Assembly (NCBI GenBank): GCA_036961355.1
Contig: JBALVL010000003.1
Coordinates: 1-64,000, forward strand
Direction: 5' to 3'
DNA length: 64,000 bases
From: Motiliproteus sp036961355
GTDB taxonomy: Bacteria > Pseudomonadota > Gammaproteobacteria > Pseudomonadales > Balneatricaceae
A program made the position numbers and the translations under genes. The notes beneath the pieces were generated by a model. That model searched no databases. It was not told the DNA's origin and saw nothing but the letters and a program-made list of their open reading frames with translations. This document shows, piece by piece, positions 44,670-52,663 of the stretch (position 1 is the first letter of the stretch; each line of letters begins with the position of its first letter).

Positions 44670-45692
44670 ATGCCGTTTGATCCTCGCTCGCTGATTGCCA
44701 AGCTACCGCCCTTCGACCCCGGTAATCCGCAGATCTCATCCGGTTTTGACGGCTATCGACAATTCTGCGACCTGTATCAGCTCAACTTCGACGATCTGGC
44801 CAGCTCACAGCAGTTAGGCCAACTCGATATCGATGACCAGCAGATCGCAATCCACCGCTTTTGCGCCGCACGTTCATCGTCACAACAGCCATCCTTGCCC
44901 TGTAATCAAGGCACTTTGCTGATCGTCCACGGTTATCTTGACCACCATGCGCTCTACCGCCATATCATCCGCTACGGGCTGGCGCATAACCTCGACGTGA
45001 TAGGCTTTGACCTGCCGGGACACGGTTTGTCATCGGGCCCGCGTGCCACCATCGATAGCTTCAACCGTTACCAACGGCTGTTAACCACCATCATCGAACA
45101 GGTCCATCGCTGGCAACCAGATCAGCGCTTACACCTGCTGGGGCAAAGTACCGGTGCTGCGATCATCAATCAGTATCTGCTCACCGCAGACCGTGAAGGT
45201 AAACGACCCAGTATCGACGGCGACGTGGTGCTGCTGGCGCCGTTGGTACGCGCCAGCCATTGGCACTGGGTTAGCCTGATGCATGGCCTGCTGAGCCCGT
45301 GGAAACGTTCGGTCAAACGCGACTTCGCCGCCAACAGCCACGATCCGCAGTTTAACGCCTTCCTGCCGACTGATCCGCTGCAATCGGCCACCATCAGTGT
45401 CGACTGGGTCGGCGCGTTAAAACAGTGGGTTCCGCATTTCAACGCTTTAACGCCGCGACAGGACCTCAAACCCTTGGTGGTGCAGGGGCAGCAGGACGCC
45501 ACCGTTGACTGGCGCTATAACCTCGGGGTTATCGGGCAGAAGTACCCTAATTTACGCAGCGTATCGATCCCCGCTGGCCGCCATCAACTGGCCAACGAAA
45601 GCGAGACTATTCGCCAGCACTATTTGGGCTGGCTCGATCAGCAAGGCTTTGCCGAGGCGACGGCTACCCGCACGACCGTTACAGCATCCTGA
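44670..45692 (+). CDS. Alpha/beta hydrolase (lysophospholipase/monoacylglycerol-lipase-like)
   Basis: The ATG at 44670 is chosen (340 residues). Frames starting earlier (ATG 44601) would overlap the fba terminator and leave no room for a promoter. The fold is an alpha/beta hydrolase with oxyanion region LLIVHGYLDHHALY, the HGxxS-type FDLPGHGLSSG and the nucleophile elbow LLGQSTGAAI. A C-terminal histidine (AGRHQLANES) completes the triad. Similar to PldB-type lysophospholipases; the substrate is unknown. No signal peptide. Confidence 0.8.
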   Translation: MPFDPRSLIAKLPPFDPGNPQISSGFDGYRQFCDLYQLNFDDLASSQQLGQLDIDDQQIAIHRFCAARSSSQQPSLPCNQGTLLIVHGYLDHHALYRHIIRYGLAHNLDVIGFDLPGHGLSSGPRATIDSFNRYQRLLTTIIEQVHRWQPDQRLHLLGQSTGAAIINQYLLTADREGKRPSIDGDVVLLAPLVRASHWHWVSLMHGLLSPWKRSVKRDFAANSHDPQFNAFLPTDPLQSATISVDWVGALKQWVPHFNALTPRQDLKPLVVQGQQDATVDWRYNLGVIGQKYPNLRSVSIPAGRHQLANESETIRQHYLGWLDQQGFAEATATRTTVTAS

Positions 45693-45919
45693 TCGAAGGG
45701 ACCGTCTCAGCCAGGCCGACCATCGGCAACGACTGGTCTATTCAGGCTGGACGGGACTCAAACCTGTGGCGGTGCTCCAGTGCTATAGTAATGGCAAGTA
45801 CTGCCACGAAAAGCGTCAGATTAAATCACCCCCGGAGCCTGCCAATTATCCTCCGGATGACACCCATTCGGGTAACCGCGTCCACAAACAACAGAGACCC
45901 TAAGAAATAACATCAACCG

Positions 45920-46381
45920 ATGAAAAAACGCCTACTGATCGTCAGCCACTGCCCCTCCCCCAATACTCTTCGGTTAACCGAGGCGGTAATAGCAGGCGCC
46001 AACCATCCGGACATCGACGTCGAAGTTATCCACAAACCGCCACTACAGGCCGGGCCCGACGATGTGCTGGCCGCCGATGCGATCCTGCTCGGCACCACCG
46101 AGAACTTTGGCTATATGTCTGGAGCCATGAAAGACTTCTTCGACCGGATCTATTACCCCTGCCTGGAGCACACAGAGGGCCGTTCCTACGCGCTATTTAT
46201 CCGCGCTGGTAATGACGGCAGTGGAGCCAAGAGCAGTATCGAGCGGATAATCCTTGGGTTGAAGTGGCGAGCCACGCAGCCACCGCTAATTATGGTGGGA
46301 GATTTTCAGGAGGCCTTTATCGAACAGTGTCAGGAGCTCGGTATGACGTTGGCGGCGGGGGTTGAAGCGGGCATCTACTGA
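45920..46381 (+). CDS. Flavodoxin-fold NAD(P)H-dependent oxidoreductase
   Basis: A 153-residue protein with the flavodoxin-like fold: opening RLLIVSHCPSPNTLRLTEAV (phosphate loop), the ADAILLGTTENFGYMSGAMKDFFDR motif that wraps the flavin ring, and a short C-terminus. It resembles small FMN reductases. It is rightward, 227 bases after the hydrolase, and convergent with the cyclase gene. Substrate unknown. Confidence 0.8.
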   Translation: MKKRLLIVSHCPSPNTLRLTEAVIAGANHPDIDVEVIHKPPLQAGPDDVLAADAILLGTTENFGYMSGAMKDFFDRIYYPCLEHTEGRSYALFIRAGNDGSGAKSSIERIILGLKWRATQPPLIMVGDFQEAFIEQCQELGMTLAAGVEAGIY

Positions 46382-46458
46382 ACGTCCCCTATTCCATCAA
46401 CGCGACATGAAAAAGCGGCCCGGCTTATCAGACTTAGCAAACACGCAGAGGCATCGTT

Positions 46459-48435
46459 TCAATCACCCGTAACCACCTCCTGAATCTCGGCACTGTCACT
46501 GTCAAAATCGCTTCGCGCCAATCGAAAGCCGGTACCGCTTTCCTGTTTAGCGGCATACATCGCCTTATCTGCCCGGCGAATGAACTCCTCTGTGGATAAC
46601 TCTCCTCGGCACTGGCAGATACCGATGCTGATCCCCAACTGACAGCGATTACCCTGCAGATCGAGTTGAGTATCCAGTGTGGCGACCAGACGGCTAGCGA
46701 TATGTTCCAACTCATGCTCGTCGCTGATGTTTGGCAAGATCACAGCAAATTCATCACCACCGATACGCGCCAGCGAATCACTCGAGCGCAACGCTGGTCG
46801 CAGTCGTCGCGCCACTTCGCACAGCGCCCTATCACCCACCTCATGGCCATAGTGATCATTGATCGGCTTAAAACGATCAAGGTCCATGTACATCAACCCA
46901 AGCAGGCTGTGATCGCGCAACGCGTGAGCCAGCTCCAGCTCTAACTTTTCATGGAACAGCTGTCGATTGTCCAGTCCGGTGAGACTATCGTGATGCGCCA
47001 TATTGTAGATCCGTTGCTCTACCAATAGCTGCCGCATATAGATCCGGGTATAGACCAGCATCAACAGCCCAAGCGCCAAAGCAACCAACCCGAACACCAG
47101 CAGGTACAGCTGAGTCATTTGGTAGTTATCTGAGCGCAATCGACTATCGGGCAGCACGGCCAGTAATGTCCATTCAGGCCAACCGCCATGAGGAAAGAAT
47201 CGATTGATACCGGTTACCTGCTCGGGTACCTGAAGTAGCCGCTGATAGCTGGCGGTGAGGCCATCAAGCTTATCGGCACCTTTTAAGCCGTCGTCCTGAC
47301 GGGCCCAGTCAACAGCGGCATCGAGTTGCGCCAGGGTCGCACCCGCCCGGTCGCTGAAGGTCAGCCAGGATGGCGCACCATCATGCAGCAACATCAGATC
47401 GCCATGCTCACGGCCAAAGCTCTCAGACAGCAGTGAGATCAGATAATCGCTATTGAGTTCAACCACCAGCACGCCCTGATGCAGACCGATACGATCGAAC
47501 ACCGGAACCACCATCCGAATAGGAACCAGCGTTCGCCCCTTAAACACCGGCGCGACACTCGCTTCGCCTGCACCCAGTGACAGCGAATCATGCAATAACT
47601 GCTGATCACTGGATAAACGGCCGTAAAACAGCCCGGTGCGCTGCAACGTAGCGTTGCTGGTAACACTGATGCGCGCCCCTATATCATCAAAATAACGGAT
47701 CGAACGATAGGCTTTTCGGGTCGAGACCAGTGATTGGAAGTCTTGCTCGACCACGTGTTTGGCGTGCTGGTCATCGCCTTCGATATAGCCGATAAGATCG
47801 GCCTTACGCGACATCACCAACACATCCTGCAGGCTGTTATAAAACTCATGCACCAGCACGCTGTGAACCAGTGACAAACCCGACGACTGCCGTTCTGCAA
47901 TCTGTCGGTACCGCTGCTGCTGCTGGTCTTTCGATAGTGTTATCAGCACTAAACCGATCAGTAACATCACAAACAGATAACCCGCGATGCCGGTCAACCA
48001 CGGCGAGATATAGGGCACCCGCACATGCCCCTGACGGTCCTGATCAACCAACGCCTGTTCCGGCAGCAGCACCCACAGGTAAATGCCCAAAGTCGCCAAG
48101 GCAGAAAACAACCCCGCTTCGAGCAACATTTCTTCGATCAGCGTGAGTGATCCAAACAGTAGCGGTTTCGACAACGCCAACAATGCTTGAAAACCAAACA
48201 CGATCAGTGCCGATTTAAGCTGGACCCACTCCCGACTACTGGCAATGCTCAGGCCCGCACGTGCCTGTGCGACAGGCACAGCCACAACCACCACCACGGT
48301 GATGGCTGCAGCATTGAGCAGAGGGTCAAGCCAGAGGATCTGCTCGACGGTGAAATTCAGCTGCGCTAACAGCATCTTCGCCATTAACTCGGCGACCAAG
48401 ACCACCGCCATAATATGGGTAACGGCAACTAGCAA
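46459..48435 (-). CDS. Membrane-bound diguanylate cyclase with periplasmic sensor region
   Basis: A 658-residue protein. The N-terminal about 170 residues hold several membrane helices, possibly a MASE-type membrane module; then a periplasmic region (about 175-430) of dCache-like character and another helix (LLVFGLVALALGLLMLVY). The GGDEF domain follows. Its active site GGDEF is intact and is preceded by the RSSD I-site, so it should make c-di-GMP with feedback inhibition. No EAL domain. The start is unclear: TTG at 48435 has AAGGA upstream, but internal ATGs (for example at MAVVLVAEL) are possible. The input signal is unknown. Confidence 0.88.
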   Translation of the reverse strand: MLVAVTHIMAVVLVAELMAKMLLAQLNFTVEQILWLDPLLNAAAITVVVVVAVPVAQARAGLSIASSREWVQLKSALIVFGFQALLALSKPLLFGSLTLIEEMLLEAGLFSALATLGIYLWVLLPEQALVDQDRQGHVRVPYISPWLTGIAGYLFVMLLIGLVLITLSKDQQQQRYRQIAERQSSGLSLVHSVLVHEFYNSLQDVLVMSRKADLIGYIEGDDQHAKHVVEQDFQSLVSTRKAYRSIRYFDDIGARISVTSNATLQRTGLFYGRLSSDQQLLHDSLSLGAGEASVAPVFKGRTLVPIRMVVPVFDRIGLHQGVLVVELNSDYLISLLSESFGREHGDLMLLHDGAPSWLTFSDRAGATLAQLDAAVDWARQDDGLKGADKLDGLTASYQRLLQVPEQVTGINRFFPHGGWPEWTLLAVLPDSRLRSDNYQMTQLYLLVFGLVALALGLLMLVYTRIYMRQLLVEQRIYNMAHHDSLTGLDNRQLFHEKLELELAHALRDHSLLGLMYMDLDRFKPINDHYGHEVGDRALCEVARRLRPALRSSDSLARIGGDEFAVILPNISDEHELEHIASRLVATLDTQLDLQGNRCQLGISIGICQCRGELSTEEFIRRADKAMYAAKQESGTGFRLARSDFDSDSAEIQEVVTGD

Positions 48436-48543
48436 AGTGTCTCATCCTTGTTACATCTTCCCTTAGTGTTATAGCAATTGGCCAAAAAGCAAACTATTCC
48501 CTAAAAGTCGCTTATATCGCTAACCAATTAAAAAGCAGACAAA

Positions 48544-48570
48544 AAAAACCGGAGATCAACTCCGGTTTTT
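48544..48570 (-). terminator. Intrinsic terminator after serA
   Basis: An 11-bp stem (AAAAACCGGAG / CTCCGGTTTTT) with a 5-base loop and A/T tracts on both sides lies 23 bases beyond the serA stop. It separates serA from the cyclase gene. Confidence 0.9.
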
Positions 48571-48593
48571 ATAGATTAACGAAACGGTGCAAA

Positions 48594-49826
48594 TCAGAAC
48601 AGTACCCGGCATCGGATGGTGCCGTTGACCTGTTTGAGCTGCTTCACAGCCAGATCGCTGTGTTCGGCATCGATATCCATTACCACGTAACCCACTTTGT
48701 CGTTGGTCTGTAGGTACTGACCACTGATGTTGATGTCGTGGTCGGAGAACACATGGTTGATCGCTGTCAAAACACCCGGCACGTTTTCATGGATGTGCAG
48801 CAGACGGTGCTTGTCAGGATGCGCAGGCAACGCCACTTCAGGGAAGTTAACCGACGTGATGGTGGTGCCGTTATCGGAGTACTTAACCAGCTTCTCAGCC
48901 ACTTCAAAACCGATATTCTCCTGCGCTTCCATGGTGCTGCCACCAACGTGCGGGGTCAGAATCACATTATCAAAAGCGCGCAACGGCGAGATAAACTCTT
49001 CTTTGTTGGACTTGGGCTCGACCGGAAACACGTCGATCGCAGCACCCAACAGTTTGCCGCTTTCCAGCGTGGTACAGAGCGCGTCGATATCGATCACAGT
49101 ACCGCGGGCGGCGTTAATCAAAATACTGCCTTGTTTCATCTGGGCCAGTTGCTCGGCACCGATCATGTCTTGGGTAGAACGGTTTTCCGGCACGTGTAGG
49201 CTGACGATGTCACTCTTGCCCAATAACTCCTTCATTGACGCAACCTGGCTGGCGTTGCCCAACGGCAACTTCGTCACGGTGTCGAAGAATTTTACTTCCA
49301 TTCCCATCGACTCGGCCATCACACTCAACTGAGAGCCGATGCTGCCATAACCGATGATTCCCAGCGTCTTACCGCGGATCTCGTATGAATCGGTGGCCGA
49401 CTTGTTCCACTCACCCCGATGCGCCTTGGCGTTCTTGGCGGCCACGCCGCGCAATAAGATGATCGCTTCAGCCAGGACCAATTCGGCAACACTGCGGGTG
49501 TTGGAATAAGGCGCGTTAAACACGGTAATACCGCGCCGGATCGCCGCTTGCAGGTCTACCTGATTGGTACCGATGCAGAAACAACCCACCGCCAGCAGCT
49601 TCTTAGCCGCCGCAAAAACCTTCTCATTCAACTGAGTACGCGAGCGAATACCGACGAAATGGGCATCTTTGATCCGCTCAATCAGCTCGTCTTCGGGCAG
49701 TGCTGTGTTGATGTAGTCGATATTGGTGTAGCCGGATGCCTTCAGCGTATCAACCGCCGATTGATGCACGCCTTCCAGCAGCAGGAACTTAATTTTGCTT
49801 TTGCCCAGCGATGTAACCTTACTCAT
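48594..49826 (-). CDS. serA: D-3-phosphoglycerate dehydrogenase SerA
   Basis: SerA starts serine synthesis by oxidising 3-phosphoglycerate. The 410-residue protein (ATG at 49826; an upstream TTG is less likely) has the NAD-binding LGIIGYGSIGSQLSVMAESMG, substrate/catalytic residues in NAARGTVIDIDAL and LTPHVGGSTMEAQENIG, and a C-terminal ACT domain (LLHIHENVPGVLTAINHVFSD) that mediates serine feedback, like E. coli SerA. Confidence 0.96.
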   Translation of the reverse strand: MSKVTSLGKSKIKFLLLEGVHQSAVDTLKASGYTNIDYINTALPEDELIERIKDAHFVGIRSRTQLNEKVFAAAKKLLAVGCFCIGTNQVDLQAAIRRGITVFNAPYSNTRSVAELVLAEAIILLRGVAAKNAKAHRGEWNKSATDSYEIRGKTLGIIGYGSIGSQLSVMAESMGMEVKFFDTVTKLPLGNASQVASMKELLGKSDIVSLHVPENRSTQDMIGAEQLAQMKQGSILINAARGTVIDIDALCTTLESGKLLGAAIDVFPVEPKSNKEEFISPLRAFDNVILTPHVGGSTMEAQENIGFEVAEKLVKYSDNGTTITSVNFPEVALPAHPDKHRLLHIHENVPGVLTAINHVFSDHDINISGQYLQTNDKVGYVVMDIDAEHSDLAVKQLKQVNGTIRCRVLF

Positions 49827-50028
49827 GACACCAACAACCTCGATCAAAACAGTGGATAACAGCCCTAAGGCGACCTAAAACGGGCCGCAATCATAGCACA
49901 GTGTTTGATCAATTCTGCGGCGCAACCGGTGAATCCGAACTGAAAAGTTCCCACGTCAACATGAATCAAGTTCATTCATAAATAAAGGATCGTCGTTTCA
50001 TTCATCAAATTATGGATCACTGTCGCCG

Positions 50029-50901
50029 CTAACGTGCATGCTCCAGCAAAAATTCAACAAAGCGACGATCGGCATGCGACAGATAACGATCACGCTTCCA
50101 GGCGATACACAGGTCCAGCCACACGGGCTCAGCAAAAGAGCGGGCCACCAGTGTTGAGTCATCGGCCACCACCATGTTGAGGAAGGTGGTGACGCCAAAG
50201 CCTTTACGGACGATCGAGCGGATCAGAGAGATCAGGTTGGTTTCGAACTCGACCTGAAGATGACTGTGACTGTCAGCAGCCAGTCGGTCGATAAACTCAC
50301 GGTGAAAGTAGCCGCTCTTAAACAGCACCAGCGGCTCGGCAAAGAAATCCTCAACGCGAACATCATCCTGCTCGGCAAACGGATGGTCCGGCGCGACGCA
50401 AACCACCATCTCCTCACGTAAGAACAGCTCAGCTTCCAGATCTTCAGGAAGTTGATCACGGACGATGATGCCCAAGTCCAGCTCGCCCTTATCGAGCATC
50501 TGTTGGATATCGCGAGTACCGGCCTCTTCAACGGTCAGTTTCAGTTTCGGGTAGCGCGCTTTGAACGCCATCAGCAATTCGGGAAAGTAGTAGCTGCCGA
50601 GCATGCTAGGGATACCGATTCGTACTTCGCCTTTACGCAGCCCTTTGAGTTCGTCCATCTCCAATTGCGCTTGCTGAAGATCCGCCAGCAACCGTTCGGC
50701 GTGGCCAAGCAGCACCTGCCCTTCAGCGGTCAGGCTGATCTTTTTGTCCTGTCGGTGGAACAGCAACAGGTCGAGTTGTTGTTCCAGTTTTTTAATCGCG
50801 ATGCTGACCGCCGGTTGCGCCATCGGTAAGGCTTCCGCGGCACGGGTAAAGCTACCATAGCTGGCAACTGCGTGAAAAATGCGTAGCTTTCTAATATCCA
50901 A
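50029..50901 (-). CDS. LysR-family transcriptional regulator
   Basis: The TTG at 50901 is the best start (MDIRKLRIFHAVASYGSFT, the standard LysR opening), with AGGGGAG just upstream. The protein has 290 residues: a winged helix-turn-helix (about 1-60; AAEALPMAQPAVSIAIKKLEQ) and a periplasmic-binding-like effector domain (about 90-290). It is divergent from the MFS gene, so it probably controls it. The pairing resembles E. coli ynfL-ynfM. Ligand unknown. Confidence 0.9.
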   Translation of the reverse strand: MDIRKLRIFHAVASYGSFTRAAEALPMAQPAVSIAIKKLEQQLDLLLFHRQDKKISLTAEGQVLLGHAERLLADLQQAQLEMDELKGLRKGEVRIGIPSMLGSYYFPELLMAFKARYPKLKLTVEEAGTRDIQQMLDKGELDLGIIVRDQLPEDLEAELFLREEMVVCVAPDHPFAEQDDVRVEDFFAEPLVLFKSGYFHREFIDRLAADSHSHLQVEFETNLISLIRSIVRKGFGVTTFLNMVVADDSTLVARSFAEPVWLDLCIAWKRDRYLSHADRRFVEFLLEHAR

Positions 50902-51035
50902 CAGGGTCTCCCCTAGGTTAACCAACCATAATCATATCTATTCGATATCAAACTCATAACTATTATATATTTTTGCTATCACCAAAGCATTGCTACAGTA
51001 CCTTTTCTCCCAGCCTCCTAAATGAAACCATCGCC

Positions 51036-52265
51036 ATGATAGAAGCCGCCAGCCCCGCTTATTACCGCGCCACGCTGGCTCTGTGCTTGGGCTCGTTCAT
51101 CGTCTTCGGCAACCTCTATATCACTCAGCCGCTGTTCCCGCTGCTGCGGCAACTGTTCGAACTCAGTGCGTTACAAGCGACCTGGTCGCTTGCGCTGGCG
51201 TTACTGACGCTGGGGCTGTCACTGCTTGTCTGGGGGCCACTGTCTGATTCCCTAGGACGGCGCAAGATCATGGTCCTGACGCTGCTGGGCGCCAGCCTGA
51301 TCACCTTGCTGATCCCGTCAACCGACAGTTACGCCGGCCTGCTGGTGTTACGGATGGTGCAGGGATTGTTACTGGGAGGTGTGCCGGCGATTGCCATCGC
51401 CTATATGGGGGATGAGTTTAACAAACCGGCACTGCTGCTGGCGGTCGGGCTCTATATCAGCGCCAACTCGCTGGGCGGCATCAGCGGCCGTCTGATCGGT
51501 GGCAGCATTACCGACCTGGCCGACTGGCAAAGTGCGTTCTATGTGATGGGCGGCTTGAGTCTGTTGGGCGTCGCCCTGTTTGCCAAGTTGTTACCGCCAT
51601 CGCAGCAGTTTCAGCCGCGTCCGCTGCGCTTCAAGACCATGACCACCGATCTGGCGGGGCACCTGAAAAACCCGCTACTGGTCACCGCGTATATTATTGG
51701 TGGTCTCAACTTCTTCATTTTTTCCAACCAGTACAGTTACATCACCTACGTATTAAACGACGCACCGTTCAATCTGGCACCGACCTGGTTAGGGTTGCTG
51801 TTTCTGACCTATCTCACCGGTTCGTTCGGCTCGGCCATTTCCGGGCGTATCAGTCAGAGGATCTCGCAACCGTTGTGTATGCTGGTAGGGATCATCGTTC
51901 TGATGCTGGGAACCTTATTGACGCTGACTCAGACCCTGCCGGGGATTATCGGCGGTCTGCTGATCAACAGTTTCGGATTCTTTTTGTGTCATTCGATCTG
52001 CAGCGCCTGGGTTAACCGCCACGCCGAACAGGCCCGTGCTTCTGCTTCATCACTGTATCTGGTGGCTTATTATCTGGGAGCCAGCGTCGGCGGATTTTAC
52101 CTCGATCCGTTCTGGCAACAGGGGGGCTGGTCCGGTGTAGTAGTGGGATCGTTGCTGGTATTGGTGGTGACGGCAGGGTTAGCGTTCAGCCTGTTTTATC
52201 GGCAGCAGGGTCTTCGATTTCAGGAATCTGCTCCAACCATTGCCAAGCCTGTTCAACCTGGTTGA
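51036..52265 (+). CDS. MFS transporter (YnfM-like)
   Basis: The ATG at 51036 (MIEAASPAYYRATLAL) gives 409 residues with about 12 membrane spans. The motif-A loop WGPLSDSLGRRKIMVLTLLG is present after TM2. The protein resembles the drug/arabinose efflux group that includes E. coli YnfM. It is divergent from a LysR regulator. Its last 80 bases overlap the convergent SpoIIAA-like gene. Substrate unknown. Confidence 0.9.
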   Translation: MIEAASPAYYRATLALCLGSFIVFGNLYITQPLFPLLRQLFELSALQATWSLALALLTLGLSLLVWGPLSDSLGRRKIMVLTLLGASLITLLIPSTDSYAGLLVLRMVQGLLLGGVPAIAIAYMGDEFNKPALLLAVGLYISANSLGGISGRLIGGSITDLADWQSAFYVMGGLSLLGVALFAKLLPPSQQFQPRPLRFKTMTTDLAGHLKNPLLVTAYIIGGLNFFIFSNQYSYITYVLNDAPFNLAPTWLGLLFLTYLTGSFGSAISGRISQRISQPLCMLVGIIVLMLGTLLTLTQTLPGIIGGLLINSFGFFLCHSICSAWVNRHAEQARASASSLYLVAYYLGASVGGFYLDPFWQQGGWSGVVVGSLLVLVVTAGLAFSLFYRQQGLRFQESAPTIAKPVQPG

Positions 52266-52584
52266 GATCAAAATACTGAATCTCACCGTGGGTGAAAGGC
52301 CTGGATAGCTTTGCCATCCAGCGTTCCCACTGCTGATTGCCGATTACCGCCAGCCGATCAACCTGCGGGTTAATCTCCAGTGCGAATGCCAGATCATCCC
52401 AGGCCGCCTGCAATTCCCAACCGCGGAACCCTTCGAGCAGAAACAACAACCGAATACTTTTGTGTTGCTGGAGTGCATTGCGCACCTCCGGCATCAGAAA
52501 ACTCTTATAATCATTATCGGTCAACAGCCCGCTGGCCAGAAAACCCAGCCGATCCGAACTGCTTTGCTCCAGCTTCATTAACAT
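52186..52584 (-). CDS. SpoIIAA-like (STAS-fold) protein
   Basis: A 132-residue soluble protein resembling the SpoIIAA-like family: LFLLEGFRGWELQAAWDDLAFALE, IGNQQWERWMAKLSRPF and HGEIQYFDLNQVEQAWQWLEQ are typical. The conserved tryptophans are present, but a kinase target serine is not obvious. The ATG at 52584 is chosen because GGAG lies 7 bases upstream. The gene ends inside the 3' end of the convergent MFS gene (80-base overlap). Role unknown. Confidence 0.8.
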   Translation of the reverse strand: MLMKLEQSSSDRLGFLASGLLTDNDYKSFLMPEVRNALQQHKSIRLLFLLEGFRGWELQAAWDDLAFALEINPQVDRLAVIGNQQWERWMAKLSRPFTHGEIQYFDLNQVEQAWQWLEQIPEIEDPAADKTG

Positions 52585-52663
52585 CACATTGCTCCGTCAA
52601 AATGATTAACCACCATCAGTCTAGCTGTTCGAATAGCGTTTATCCTTCACTCCGCCGTGCATT

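Noticed and set aside
45505..45903. 132-residue plus-strand frame after the alpha/beta hydrolase
   Set aside because: Half of it overlaps the hydrolase in another frame. The intergenic part has no ribosome site or protein-like composition, so the 227-base gap is treated as non-coding.
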